Positions 1 to 11,335 of a stretch of 64,000 nt of DNA are shown here, one piece after another (position 1 is the first letter of the stretch; each line of letters starts with the position of its first letter). The stretch covers positions 31,757,372 through 31,821,371 of the forward strand of contig NC_092797.1 of assembly GCF_918797505.1 (NCBI RefSeq), written 5' to 3'. The position numbers were made by a program, and so were the translations under genes. Below the pieces are notes generated by a model. The model was not told where the DNA came from. It saw only the letters and a list, made by a program, of their open reading frames with translations, and did not search any database. This DNA is from Bemisia tabaci (taxonomy: Eukaryota > Arthropoda > Insecta > Hemiptera > Aleyrodidae).

Positions 1-118
1 TCCTTAAATTCCTCATAAATGCCATAATGAACGACATGGATTCGAACCCGGTATACCTTCTCAGCTTGTGCAGTGGTCCATCGCTGAACACGGCTCTCAA
101 CAGCCAACATGAATATAT

Positions 119-635
119 ATCCATTGCTGAAGTGCAAAACGGTTCTCCGTTTGCGACGTAGCGGACTTTCTATCATAGTTTATTTTTTCTTCGGGAAATT
201 AATCAACGCAATTTCCTTAAAACTCCCTCGATTTTTTTCTCTTTGCCAAAAGAATATTCTGTATGAATTTCAAGCTATGAAGCTCACTCGTTTCTCTCGA
301 AAAAATAAACGAGAAGCGCAGATTTTTAAACACAGCAATGAACGGTACGCACTGAAAAAAAAAACACATTGGATCTAGAATCCAGACTCTTAAAAACATC
401 GACAATGAAAAGTACTCTTGATTCAATCAGAATCTAGATTAAATCAAGAACCAAGCCTCTTAATTTAAGCGGATTTCGTTTTGATTCAAGCAGAAATCCG
501 ATTGAATCAAGAGTATTTTTCAAGGTATGTTTTCTTGTCAATGTTTTCAAGAGTCTGGACAAGAGTCTGATGTTTTTTTTTTTTTTTTCCGGTGCGAGGT
601 ATATACGTACGTAGTTCCTCACTTTGGCTATCGAT
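119..635. repeat. Diverged MITE copy (family A'), interrupted
   Basis: The ends are imperfect inverted repeats: CCATTGCTGAAGTGCAAAAC on the left matches the reverse complement of the region near 610-635. The interior (TTTGCGACGTAGCGGAC..., GATTTTTAAACACAGCAA) resembles the family A elements at 20636, 49041 and 61257 but is much more diverged. It is split by a second element at 350-594. A sister copy lies at 14414-14672. No coding capacity is supported. Confidence 0.55.
350..594. repeat. Nested MITE with CACTGRAAAAA / TTTTTCCRGTG ends
   Basis: Inverted ends start with CACTGAAAAAAAAAA and finish with a T run plus CCGGTG. The interior shares GCGGATT..TTTTGATTCAA..AATCCGATTGAATCAAGAGTATTT with the element at 40302-40522, so the two are one family. 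It sits inside the older element 119-635, so it inserted later. Confidence 0.6.
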
Positions 636-1300
636 ATACTTTCACAGCTTGATTGGCGAGACTCTGAAAATAGAAGCTGCTCTCGTTAACGAAGGTCTAA
701 GTTGTCGCTGCCATCTCCTCCAAGGAGGTCACTGCAGCCGTGACCTGCACAACCCGAGTCGGCGGCCGACGCAAAAGGAAGTAGCGTGAGTTCACATCTT
801 GGGGAATCGACGGTGCGTCCCCTTGGGCGAGGCCTCGGGGCTTGGGGTGGCGGTGTCAATGGTTTTGACAGCGGGAGTCTGCTACTCTGTCGGGCTGGAA
901 TTAATATTTCTGGCGTTAAAAGAGTAGCTGGAAGAGTTGGAGTTGATGATTCTTCATCCCCTCGGCGTGGTGTCGCGGTGACGCGGCGCGTGGTGGTGGC
1001 GACGGTGCCTCTCGCTCGGTTGAACTTGATCTCTTTCCTTCGTTTTCGTCGTCTCCGTCGTCTGCTCTGGTATTTAACTGCCAGTGCCAGTTGAACGAAC
1101 CCTTATTAGCGTGCACAACACGTTCGCACCCCCCGCCCCAACCCCGTCCCCTCCACAGCCATCACCGCCGCCCGCCCGCGCTACCACTCCTCCAGGGTAA
1201 ACGCAATGTCCCGACTGCATCAACTATGCCTAGATGCCAAATATGCCCCTCTCGCTTCACCCGGGAAGGAAAAAAGACCTGAACATTGAAGAAAAGGTTC
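636..1300. other. GC-rich island without a clear gene
   Basis: GC- and CpG-rich compared with the surroundings, most strongly from 780 to 1250. Open frames here look like by-products of high GC: low complexity, no recognisable domain. It could be a promoter, enhancer or untranslated exon. I see no TATA box plus start codon or convincing splice pair that would settle it. Confidence 0.3.
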
Positions 1301-2622
1301 GATTCATTTAAGGATTCAATTTTGAACGATTTATCTGTTTTAAGTCGGATAGTGATGAAAACGGGAGGATACTCCCCACAAAAGTAATGTGTTGACTTAT
1401 TCGTTTTTAATCAACTCTTATCTTTAAAAATTATACTCACATAATTAGAATATTCTATTGATATCAATGGAATTTTCTTTTCATAGAGAGATATTTTTGA
1501 TCAGGAGGTATATTTTTATAGCATATGTTAAAAGTGATCAATTATGTATTTTAAATGTATTTGATGCATTACAAATAGAATGTGTTTGATGCACTTTCTG
1601 AAAAATCAAAAATCGTAAATTCAACGTCTAAGTCCATATGTTCGCTGGATCCATACTCTTACGAGCTGGAGAAAAGATTAAACTGATAATCATTTGACTT
1701 TTCCTTCCATCGGTTGAGATTCAGCTGATCTCAGTATGGAAGTCGATCACAATATCAGTAAAGATCCAACTGACATCAGCAGAATTTTTTACCCGTTCCT
1801 ATCCATCATTTTCAACAGCGTCGTCATTAAAGCAATTCGACAATCAGGTATGAGAGTCTTAAATGACAAATATATCTTGAAATAATAGTTCGTGCTGTGA
1901 GGAACCCTGAGAAGTGAATTGGTAATTAATTGAATTGTAAAAATTATCGTTGGCTGATTATTCTAGTATTGAAATCAGGAAATTTCATTAAAATATCAGA
2001 AAAATTCAAGATACAATTTTGATGGAAACCCTGTTTGTTGCAGTCCGAAGGCGAAGGGCTGCATTCTGCAAATAGAAGTACTATTTTTGGTTTATCTATA
2101 ATGGACCTACCTTAACTGGGAAGTCAATGGCGCGTATGCTTTTTAAATTAAGAGCTAAAAATATCAGTCCCTTATCATGCCAAAATTTAGTACAAATGAT
2201 AATGGATCCAATCAGATACATTTCCTCCGTAAAAATGGCCGTATATTGTGACAATTGAGGCAACATCGGAAATTCGGCTCACTCATCTCGAGCGTCTCTC
2301 TCGTCTACCAGACTAAGCGTGTCGAGGCGAAAATAAGCTCCCACGAACCGCCCCCTCCCCCCGCGCTCCCTCCCCCCAGGATTTCTGAATTGACGCCAGC
2401 AAAAACGCCACTCTTTTCAAATAAAAGTTCTGGGTGGAAATATGTGACAAGATTTTTGCATTTCTCCCAAGAAGAGGTCGTGACCCGGATTTTTCTCCGG
2501 GGGAGCAGCGCCCGAGGCTTTCAAGTTCGAAGCTCATATGACGCCAGATTTTTATCGGGTGCGTGATCGCAATCAAAATTAACGCCACCGCAGGAGGGGA
2601 AGGAGAAAATACTGTCGTGCCA
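1301..2622. other. AT-rich noncoding stretch
   Basis: I find no gene, RNA or clear repeat structure here. A short GC-richer patch (2280-2560) gives an open frame on each strand, neither with recognisable content. Confidence 0.4.
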
Positions 2623-2830
2623 AGCTAGAACACCATATGAACTTTCGGATGTTGCCGAATTTCCTCGGATAAAATATTTTATTTTGCGGAAAGCTCAAGA
2701 TATTGTTCCTTGAAATTTTTAGATAGTCTAGATGATATTAAGATCAAAATGATATGGAAAGCTCAAAGAAAGAAGTTGAAAAAATGTCCAGAATTGTTCA
2801 ATTTTATCAGAGGAAACTTAACAACCCTCA
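2623..2830. repeat. Degenerate family B MITE fragment
   Basis: The stretch GAACTTTCGGATGTTGCCGAATTTCC followed by GATAAAATATTTTATT resembles the left end of the family B elements at 40851, 52522 and 59470. The right end is not recognisable, so this is a partial or decayed copy. Confidence 0.4.
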
Positions 2831-2864
2831 AATGCTCTCACTGGTTTTTCCCCCTTGAAAAGGA

Positions 2865-3350
2865 GGAATACGTGTGGTAGTGGTAGTACTAGTAATAAAC
2901 GTTTATTTCAAAGCGGTGCCTTAGCATCTATGTATGCGGCCATTAACACCTTTGTAGTTAGGTTACAGGATTTGTTACAAAAAAAAAAAGACATTTGGGA
3001 GGTAGTCATAAAAGAACAAGAACGTATAGTGAACAGAAGCATTGAAGCAATCCGAGGAGGACGTTTTGTTTTTTGTATAATTTATTTATTTATTTAAACA
3101 ATTTTTACGCTTGTGAAAGTACAATTCCTTTTTAAGTTCAATTTATATAAAGTATACTCGTATAACTATCCAATTTTTCACATCACTGTAAGTCAAATCA
3201 TATTATTTAGTGGGACGCAAATATCGCTTTAATTGGTACACAAGGGGAGAAAAGTCATGCGAGAAGTGTGAAAAGAATTTCAATGTGACACAAGCTCAAG
3301 TTTTCATCCACTATACGACTTTCTTAAATTGTCAGCAAGACGATTTGTCG
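2865..3350 (+). repeat. Interspersed repeat related to 44095-44340
   Basis: AAAGCGGTGCCTTAGCATCTA, then GGCCATTAACACC, recurs with small changes at 44124-44160. Further similarity continues: CATCCACTATACG here and CATCCATTAATACG there. Repeat class unknown; no coding support. Confidence 0.45.
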
Positions 3351-3496
3351 AATAATTAGTTGGATCCAATTTTGCGATTGCATTTTTCTATCGAGCTTTC
3401 AACGAATTTTATTGGGTTGGTACGACTTTTCATCGTAAGTATTAAACAGAGAGAAAACTCAACACAAAAGTTTGGTTAAAACGAGAAGTAAAACGC

Positions 3497-3660
3497 AAAA
3501 TAGTCCAAGCCTTCGGTTGACTCTGGGGTTTCCCAGTCTCTCCCTTGTTTTCTGCGCTAAAGTCACCGCAAACTGTGCCAATATCAATAGAAAATTTGGG
3601 TTGGCTTTTGTTTCACTTCTTTTATTTACCAAAAGTAACACGATAACGCAAATAAGCTTA
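3497..3660 (+). repeat. Interspersed repeat, copy 1 of 2
   Basis: GTTGACTCTGGGGTTTCCCA, then TTGTTTTCTGCGCTAAA and ACCAAAAGTAACAC, recur in the same order at 11502-11662. Roughly 165 bp, diverged. The overlapping open frames on both strands are repeat by-products. Confidence 0.55.
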
Positions 3661-4125
3661 GTGTAAAATAAAATCAGGGTAAGCTTAAAAAGGAGAGTGG
3701 CGATTCTTGCGAACACGCAACACTGTTTCGCCTCCATTTAAACGTATGTAAAACAATTGATTCTACGAGAGTCAGCCTACCTCACGTACAATCGATATTT
3801 TTAATGGCGTTAAATGGAGCATAAATGCAGCGCTGTGTTACCAACTTGTAAAATTCGCCATTAGATGAGGAGAAGTAACATGAATTGCAACGCGGGAGAA
3901 GAGAACAAGCAGAGCTCTCTGAAATCGGTGAAACGGGGAAAATGGTGACTAGTTTTTCGGTGTTTTACCGCGGGTGATAAGCTCGGCGACTGGCGTTTAA
4001 TCCTAGCGGTCTGAGCAGGTATTCTCCAGGGTGATTTCGAAACTGGAGCAGTGAGTGCAGTGTTGTGAAATGCGGTGCAGTATACCTTCCCGGCGCGGGC
4101 GAGGGGAAAGCCTCACGTGGTAGCG

Positions 4126-4359
4126 CACAGTGGGACGAGTCAACAGGAGAGATCGGACAAAACTTGGAAACTTAAAACGCTTGTAACTCCGTGTATACAA
4201 ATCTTTGAGGTTCTAAAAGTAATTCCATCGGTTTCCTCATGAAATTTCCTTCAAAAACCTACCCCTTGAAATTTAAAATGTGACAAAATAAACATCAAAA
4301 TTTGCAGTTTTAGTAAAAAATTTCGTGTCCGACCTCTCTAATTGACTCGATCCACTGTG
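4126..4359. repeat. Family D MITE (CACAGTGGG / CCACTGTG ends)
   Basis: Left end CACAGTGGGACGAGTCAA pairs with right end TTGACTCGATCCACTGTG. The interior (AAAATGTGACAAAATAAACAT; AAATTTCGTGTCCGACCTCT) matches the element at 10250-10794 in opposite orientation. This copy has no large insertion and so shows what the other looked like before its own insertion. Confidence 0.7.
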
Positions 4360-5495
4360 TGGCGATCGCTGGATCGTACACAACACAACACATTACTAGT
4401 TACTACAACATTACACAACTCCTTTCTTCCAAGCCGGAAGGACGTATGACTTTTCAACATTGCAAAATTTCTACTCGTAAATTGAATTTTCACCAAGGAA
4501 CTGTTGGACGTTTCTAATTGAACATTTCTTTAATATTTTTTACTAATTACGCAAAAATTAACAGAATTTTAGGCACAAATTGCGCAGTCGTCTTGTAAAA
4601 AACTGAAGAGATTGAGCCAATTTTGCAATATTTGAAGATAGTTACGTTCTTTCATGTGGGAAACGAACTACACCGATAGTGCTGCCAAGTTATCAAAAAG
4701 AGCAGACAGTAAAAAAAAATGGTAGCGTCTGTGCGGAAAATTTTATTGAATGTGTCTTCCGCCCTTTAGAACATTTTCAATAACTGTCCAAAAACTTAAA
4801 AATTGTTTTGATGATACAAAACTGGAAAAAAATTTATCTCCGACTTTACTATCAGGATCTAATGATTCGAACCGATAGTATATGTGTTTTGTTCTGCACG
4901 CCAGTGAAAAGGTTTGGACACAATGTTAAACACAGTTTTGGCTCTGATTGAATTTTAAAATGTTCTATATTGAAACTATTGAAACTGAAGCTGAGTTAAC
5001 ATAACTTTGGAACCAGGCAGGTTTGCCGTGAAAAATGATAACTGCATTCACGAGCTGACCTATTCTTCTCGGAATCCGCATCGATAATTCGTGAACTGAG
5101 AAATTCACTTAGACGCTGTTTTATTCCTTTACGAATCTATGTCGTTCATTCGTGAGCAAGGAAATTTCTCCGCCGTTGAAAAGTACTCAGAGTGACTCCC
5201 TCAGAAATCTAGGTGACTCTTGAGTCATCTAGATTTCTGATTTCTGAATTAATGCTCTATACAATTTTACAATTTTACTCAAGACAACCGTTTACACCGC
5301 CCTTTCTCAGGAAAAGTGTGAATTTACTGATGTTTTATCTATGGTGACGCTCATTTTTGGGGACTTACCGCTTTCTCATTAGGTGCAAGTATTTATTTCT
5401 GTACCTAAACAAAAGAGACAAACTTCGCTGCTATAGTTAGTTAATTTAAAACGTGGAATTTTGAAGGAATCTCGATTTCAACGGAAGAATAACTG
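4360..5495. other. AT-rich noncoding stretch
   Basis: No gene or recognised repeat. Short local symmetries occur near 5210-5250 (AAATCTAGGTGACTCTTGAG opposite GAGTCATCTAGATTT) but they are too short to classify. Confidence 0.35.
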
Positions 5496-5749
5496 AACCG
5501 TGTTTAGCAGAAAGGAACCAAGCCGCATCAGCTATGCCCAAAAACTGTGTAATTTATTTTTTTACGAGAGAACGTTTGTGCAAATTCCTTTGAAAATTTT
5601 AAGGAATTTGCGTCTTACAATGCAGAAAATTCACTGAAATTTACGCACAAATCCGTACAACCGTTTTTATGACAAAAATAAAAGTACCCAATTAAATTCG
5701 GTAATAGCTGATGTGGCGTGGTTCCTTTCTGCTTAACGCGGTCCAATTT
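5496..5749. repeat. Family C MITE, copy 1
   Basis: Inverted ends: AACCGTGTTTAGCAGAAAGG and AACCAAGCCGCATCAGCTAT on the left, complementary to ATAGCTGATGTGGCGTGGTT and CCTTTCTGCTTAACGCGGTC on the right. It is about 250 bp, AT-rich inside, without coding capacity. The same ends bound 7297-7543. I associate this motif with Bemisia tabaci, from memory only. Confidence 0.75.
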
Positions 5750-6060
5750 GGAGGCTACTGCTCTCTTGGGCGGGAGAGTGGCAGCGGCGTAAGCACCCCG
5801 CGATGTGCGCGGCGTTTCCCAGTTGCACCATATCACCTTCCTCATCATGACACCGAACCGCGGAGCGGAAACCGCCTAACTCCCCGGGAACCCGTGCGGA
5901 TATCCGCGGTTTTTCCCGCGGCGAACCGGAACACGTCCGAGTCGGGACCGGGGACCGGAGCCTCAGCGGTCCGTGTCGATACCAATTTACGGAATCACAC
6001 GGGCGCACACTGCACGGGAGCCGGGGTCGGGCCGGCTAAATGATTGGAAGGAACGAGTTA
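5750..6060. other. CpG-rich island
   Basis: About 300 bp of strongly GC- and CpG-rich sequence (GCCTAACTCCCCGGGAACCC region) between two MITEs. Open frames on both strands are uninterrupted but have no recognisable content, as expected for random GC-rich DNA. A regulatory role is only a guess. Confidence 0.3.
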
Positions 6061-6263
6061 AAAATTGAAACCAATTACGGCCTCGTGAATTATTCACGCA
6101 ACGGCCTGAATAGCACGCGAATAAATTATTAATAATCGGGCCCAGATTGGTTGTTGAGCATCCACGGCAAAGCGGTTCCGGATCCGGCCGAGCAGAAGTA
6201 AGGCACGTTAGCTCGCCCGCGCCAAGGAAGAACGCCCCAACAGCATTCAGATGTTGCCAAATC

Positions 6264-6743
6264 CTGCCGTGCTCGGGAGAAACGCCGTATGGACCTTCAG
6301 GCGTTGCCAAATTTCCACGCTGAAAAAAAGATTGGTAGAATTTATCATTCCTTCACGCTGTATTTCACACAGCATCAATTTAGAGTCAATTCTGCCAGAA
6401 GAAAGGTAAACGTTACTATATACTGGTACAGGTAACCATTCCTCTGGCAGAATCGACTTGAAGATTGGTAGAATTTACCATTCCTTCACGTTGTGTGAAA
6501 TACAGCATTGAAGGAATGGTAAATTCTACCGATCTTTTTTTTCAGTGCATTTAAAAAACACAGATTTCCTGGTAAACTTAGGTTTATTTTTCTTCCAATT
6601 TTTTTGATAATGTTGTTGGTACTTTCACCTAAAAATCCTAAAAATTTCAAGGGAAAATATTCATAACTTTCCTCAAAGATAAACATTTTATTGGAAGAAA
6701 TGTGGCAACTCTCAAATTACGGCGTTCTTCCTTAGCACCGCAG
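6264..6743. repeat. Family B MITE with a nested foldback
   Basis: Left end CTGCCGTGCTCGGGAGAAAC plus GCCGTATGGACCTTCAGGC; right end GGCGTTCTTCCTTAGCACCG. The middle (about 6318-6548) is another foldback: GAAAAAAAGATTGGTAGAAT opposite ATTCTACCGATCTTTTTTTT, with internal GAATGGTAAATTCTACC symmetry. The element is therefore a composite of two insertions. Confidence 0.7.
6318..6548. repeat. Foldback nested in a family B MITE
   Basis: Long inverted arms: AAAGATTGGTAGAATTTATC..CATTCCTTCACGCTGTATTT on the left pair with AAATACAGCATTGAAGGAAT..GGTAAATTCTACCGATCTTT on the right. No coding capacity. It inserted into the family B element 6264-6743. Confidence 0.65.
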
Positions 6744-7296
6744 AATGGGCCTCTGGCCATGTTATGAATGGAGAATTTTCACGTGTCTAAAATTTTATTA
6801 ATATATCACGTTTAGGTGGAAACTACTGACTGAACTGAGCACGAGAATATCGTTGATTTCTAAATTAGACAATTATTGGAGGAAATAAGACCAACTAACC
6901 TAATCTGCTAAAACATATGTTTTTAAATAAGAAATGCCGCGTGATAACGTCACAATATGACACATTTTATCGCTTTTAAAAATATTTTTCTACAATTATT
7001 TTTCTGGAAGATTTGCATTATCACAGTTGAAAGGCCTTATACGATTGCTCACACGGCATATTCCCTGAGCAAGATATAGAGGTGCTGAACGGTCGAAGAC
7101 TCAGCTTCCTAGATTGACACTCTGATAGCGCCACCCAAGAAAAGTCGAGGCATGAACTTTCGAATGTTGTCAAATTTCCCCTAATAAAATATTGCTTTTT
7201 GAGTAAAGTTATAAATCTTTTCACTCGAATATATCGCAGATATATACTGATTTACGACAAATTACTTCAGGTATACTATGAGCTGAATTCCAACAA
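6744..7296. other. AT-rich stretch with a family B-like fragment
   Basis: Mostly featureless. Near 7150-7200, GAACTTTCGAATGTTGTCAA followed by ATTTCCCCTAATAAAATATT resembles one end of family B, as in 2623-2830. No gene seen. Confidence 0.3.
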
Positions 7297-7543
7297 AATT
7301 GGACCGCGTTAAGCAGAAAGGAACCAAGCCACATCGCAGCTTTTGCCAAATTTAATTTGGCAATTTAATTTTTCACATAAAAACGGTTGTGCGGATGAAT
7401 TTTCTGCATGGTACGGGGCAAATGCCTTAACATTTTTAAAAAAAAATTCGCACAAACGTTTTCCTGTAAAAAATTAAAATGCCCAATTAAATTTGGCAAT
7501 AGCTGATGTGGCTTGGTTCCTTCCTGCTAAGCGCGGTCCAATT
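7297..7543. repeat. Family C MITE, copy 2
   Basis: AATTGGACCGCGTTAAGCAG and AAAGGAACCAAGCCACATC on the left are matched by GATGTGGCTTGGTTCC and CTAAGCGCGGTCCAATT on the right. Length about 247 bp. Same family as 5496-5749; the interior shares CGTTTTCCTGTAAAAAATTA-type sequence and the TTTGGCAATAGCTGATGTGG end. Confidence 0.8.
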
Positions 7544-9116
7544 GTCCTTAAACAAATTGGAAGGAAAATACGATCAAGTTTACCTGTAAATTCGTACTTT
7601 ATCGAAGGAAATTTGGCGACGTTTGAAAGACCATAGGACGTTGTTGCGTAGCGCGGGCCAGTGCCAGGACACCGGGGTGAAATAGAAATAGCCACAAGCG
7701 GCGATGATAATGAAAGTAAAACCGCCGCAAAGGCATTCGTCAGCATTTTCGCCGAAAGATTAATACCGCGCTGAATCGCGGGGGAAATTGGATAGGTGAG
7801 GGATGAGGGGGATGGGGGTGTTTACCGGCGGAAGGAGGGGGCGGCAGACATTGTTTACATCCTCCGGCATCAATCACGGAAAACTACCACTAAAACTGAC
7901 ACCTTTCCCTGTGAATAACCCATCTTTCCCTCCACTGTGTTTCTGTAATCCTTTCATAACAAATCCTCTATTAAAACCCCTTTCTTCTCCCGCTCCGCCG
8001 ACGACTGCGCTAGGATATTGAAGAAAAATACCCCCGAATTCCGCGGCTGCCCCCTAATCTCCTTTCTTGTTTCACTTTCGCTCTCATCCGTCTTCTTTTA
8101 TTTTTATATTATCATAGTATTTGGTGACGCGCTAACTTGTCTTCCCGTGAATCCCTCCTTTATTGTTCATCAAAAAGAGAATATACTGCAGTGCTTCCAC
8201 CCCATCCCATCTAGAGGTAATTGATTTGGGTTATATTTTATATTTGTTCTGTATATTTGAACCTCAGACATGAATTTAATGAAAATAGTACTTTGTTGAA
8301 AAAGAAAATGTTCTCAAATGTTCATATTCATCTTAGAATGGATAGCGTAGCGCTTGACTGTGGAAGCAAGAAAAGTCAGTGCGCCTACATTTTTTTCTGA
8401 TGCAACACGGACAACCACCGAGCACAAATAGTTGCATTCAGACGTAACAATAATCTACCGTCGTTATTGCGTCTCTTCAGAGGCGATCCCCGAGAGTTTG
8501 CAGCATTTCTCGATTTTATTTCATCATGAAATATAGATTTTAAGGGTGACATGTTGCCGTTCCTGGATAACTTCAATACAATCTTAATGTTTCTCACATT
8601 TCATCCCGGTGGATTTTTCACCCCCCTGTCTTCCTGTTCGACTTATAGTCTATAATAACAGCTGATTTCCAAGGGCATAACCATGAGCACCGAGCTGTAG
8701 GATAGTTAATTGGAAATGGGGAAGCACCGGAAATGTTCAAGTCCGTAAAATATCTGCTCCCCACCTCTGCAGAACAGAGGGAGGAAATTAGGTAAGTTTC
8801 TTATCAGACACCCGGTATTTTCTGTCTGCCAACTTTCGTAAAGCCGAAATCTTGGGCAAATTGCTATCCCAAATTTACGCGGCATTTGAGATTATAGCAA
8901 GAATATCGTGTAGATTTTACGGTATATACTTATCACTGCCACCAAATATTTCTTTAAATGTTTAACTGTCCACAAGAATAATGATATTTTTCTACAGAAA
9001 CTCAAAATCCCGTAATTCGTAATACCAGACCTTTCATTTATAAGAAATGAACGAAAAAATTGTGAAAGAATAAACATGAATGTGGTTTAATAATTTTAAT
9101 TTTCGCCACCGCGCCA
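7544..9116. other. Noncoding stretch
   Basis: No gene recognised. Open frames (for example near 7474-7746 on the minus strand) have no domain and overlap a MITE end. Near 8390-8440 there is weak similarity (GCAACACGGACAACCACCGA) to the repeat at 39900-40210. Confidence 0.35.
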
Positions 9117-9330
9117 ACCGCACTGTGATTGGCGCAATGCGTGAAGTATCCCTACAGTATGCGTTTACGCATAGGCTGCTGACCGCACTGTTTTTGACGC
9201 AATGCGTGAAGTATTCATGCAGTCTTGTAGGCACTATGAGTTTTGCTTGCCAACCGCTGGTGACCGCACTACGTTTGACGCAATGCGTGAAGTATTCATG
9301 GAGTCTTGTAGGCGCTAATATGTGTTTCAT
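9117..9330 (+). repeat. Three-copy local repeat
   Basis: ACCGCAC...TTGACGCAATGCGTGAAGTAT begins at 9117, 9182 and 9263, so spacing is 65 and 81 bp. Copies 2 and 3 also share TTCATGNAGTCTTGTAGGC. This makes open frames on both strands; I do not treat them as genes. Confidence 0.7.
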
Positions 9331-9402
9331 GCTGTGTGACCGACGCGGCGCGCCAAGGGCTTCTCCTTTTATTATTATGTCCTCGTCATCATTGCTCTCT
9401 GC

Positions 9403-9753
9403 GCCGCGCCGCTCCAGGCCAAATTGCATGTTTGGTTTCTCTCTCAACCAGAGTAATGAAAGGCGCTGTCTCTTGTATCACCGAAAGACAAAAAAATTAG
9501 AAATTACTATACTTTAATTCTCAGGAAATGAGAGATTTTGTCGCCTTTTCTCGTTTGTAATTTTTTTTCTGAATCAGATTTTTTTTGTTGATACCTACCT
9601 TTGAAAAAATTGCAACATTTGCCGCCCCCTTAATCCGGCCCTGATTTCTAATTTTTTCGTCTTTCGGTGATACAAGAGACAGCGTTTTTCATTAGTCTAT
9701 AGTTGAGAGAGATAAACCGCAAAAACGCAATTTGGCCTGGAGCGGCGCCGGAT
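9403..9753. repeat. Foldback element with about 105-bp arms
   Basis: GCCGCTCCAGGCCAAATTGC (left) is opposite GCAATTTGGCCTGGAGCGGC (right), and GTCTCTTGTATCACCGAAAG is opposite CTTTCGGTGATACAAGAGAC. The arms (about 9403-9508 and 9643-9753) flank a spacer of roughly 135 bp. Confidence 0.8.
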
Positions 9754-10249
9754 CTTAGGTTACCTAAGATCCAATTTGTTAACGCAACTCGACAAAATTC
9801 GCTCTAGCAAAAAATTTGGTCACCGTGGACTATGGTCCCTTTTCTTGTATACGGTCGCAAAAACGGTCTGGAAAAAAGTATCAATGGCTAATTTCAACTT
9901 TCCATCGATGTGGAGCGTCGAAATTACGATGGAAACAGTTTTCAATCTTAGAATCATTGTTTTGCCTTGATTTATCGCCGCACACAAAGTCGAGTTGAGA
10001 AGTTAAATAATACTGATGACACTTTGCCGGAGCTTTATTGCCTGGCTCCAAGTTCTACTCAACTTCCATGCGAATTGCGGCTTTCGTCGGTTATGGTCCT
10101 AGTGCGAAACATCATCGAGATGGTTTGCCAATAAGCGGTTTCTGGGCGCGGAGTCGCATTCGAAACTTATCTCATTTTCGAGCGATTCCCCGTCCCCCGG
10201 GCTCATATGGTCCGTTAACAATATCGTGACGGCATGGCGCAAAGCGGCG
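9754..10249. other. Noncoding stretch
   Basis: No gene or repeat recognised between the foldback at 9403-9753 and the nested element starting at 10250. Confidence 0.35.
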
Positions 10250-10794
10250 CACAGTAGATCGAGTCAATTAAAGAGGTCGGACATGAAATTTTTGACCAAA
10301 ACTGCACATTTTTATGTTTATTTCGTCACATTTTAAATTTTTAAGGGGTGCTTCCTGAAGACAATTTTACGAGAAAATCATTGGAACCACTGTCAGAACC
10401 TCACACGGAGAAAAAAACTTCGTGAGTGGGACCTGAAGTTGAGGTCATGTGGATCTCTGAAGTTTTCGGATCACGTATCTAAAAACTTGAGGTCGACCTG
10501 CCGAAGTTCGGGTTACACATCTGAAGTACTTAGGTATGTACCGGATACTTCAAATGTGTGACCCGAACCCTTCGGTATGTACCTAAGTACTTCAGATGTC
10601 TGACCCGAACTTCGGCAGCTGGACCTCAAGTTTTCGGATGTGAGATCCGAAAACTTCAGAGATCCATATGACCTCAACTTCGGATCCCATGCACGACGTT
10701 TTTTTCTCCGTGCGAAGTTTTGTACTAACGGAGTTCTAAGCGTTCAAAGTTTCTAAATTTTTTCCAAAATCTCCTATCGACTCGACCCACTGTG
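10250..10794. repeat. Family D MITE with a nested palindrome
   Basis: Outer ends CACAGTAGATCGAGTCAATT and GACTCGACCCACTGTG match family D (4126-4359) in reverse orientation. The two halves are separated by a 309-bp palindromic insertion (10404-10712). Comparison with 4126-4359 shows the outer sequence continuing across the insertion point near GAACCTCA. Confidence 0.75.
10404..10712. repeat. Near-complete palindromic insertion
   Basis: Almost the whole element is one large hairpin: CACGGAGAAAAAAACTTCGTG at one end and CGTTTTTTTCTCCGTG at the other, with CTTGAGGTCGACCTGCCGAA opposite TTCGGCAGCTGGACCTCAAG and CTGAAGTACTTAGGTATGTA opposite TACCTAAGTACTTCAG in the centre. No coding capacity. Confidence 0.8.
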
Positions 10795-11035
10795 CGGTGC
10801 CGCACCTCTCCATTAGCCCAAGGGTGTGTCCCTCTTTAAGAATCGAGTTGGCGCTTCATTTTCTTCCGTTTCCCGCCTTCGGCCCTCGGTGGCCGCCGTC
10901 CGGGCTGTCTGCTGTCTCGCAACCCGATTTTTAACTCTCCATCAGTGATTGTTTCGCCTCCAACTGCCACCCGCTCATTTGCATAATGAACCCCCTTCCT
11001 CCTCGAGTGGAGTCACTGTTTCACACGCAGATCCT
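10795..11035. other. GC-richer noncoding stretch
   Basis: Moderately GC-rich (CCCGCCTTCGGCCCTCGGTG region). No recognised gene. Confidence 0.25.
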
Positions 11036-11335
11036 GCAGGAAATTGTCCAGCGCATGAACTGCGGGCCGCTTATTGAAATTGATAAAAAAAGCCATAGAC
11101 GAAGCAGACAAGAGGGATGTGGAGGGACCCTATCGGTGGAATCGGATGGTTGCAATGGACAAAACAGGTAGGTAATAGACTAACTAACGGGAACCGAACC
11201 CACTAGAGACACTAGTGCATAGTTTTCTCCCTTAGTCAAAAGGAACCATTTCAACCAATGGGATCGCTTCATACTCCTCATTTCTTTTTTGTCTATGGCC
11301 TTGTCTATCAATTTCAACAATCAGCCTGGTAGATT
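11036..11335. repeat. Inverted-repeat element, related to 23876-23990
   Basis: GCTTATTGAAATTGATAAAA and AGCCATAGACGAAGCAGAC on the left are opposite TCTATGGCCTTGTCTATCAA and TTTCAACAATCAGCC on the right. The left half recurs in the same orientation at 23891-23990 (GGGCTGATTATCGAAATTGA). About 300 bp. Confidence 0.65.

Noticed and set aside
36..105. tRNA-like sequence on the minus strand (GGGTTCGAATCCA)
   Set aside because: The B-box-like motif is good but I could not build a cloverleaf; a SINE fragment or chance match is more likely.
9034..9517. Long open frames on both strands (137 and 145 codons)
   Set aside because: Both arise from the three-copy local repeat and the foldback arm; no protein similarity.
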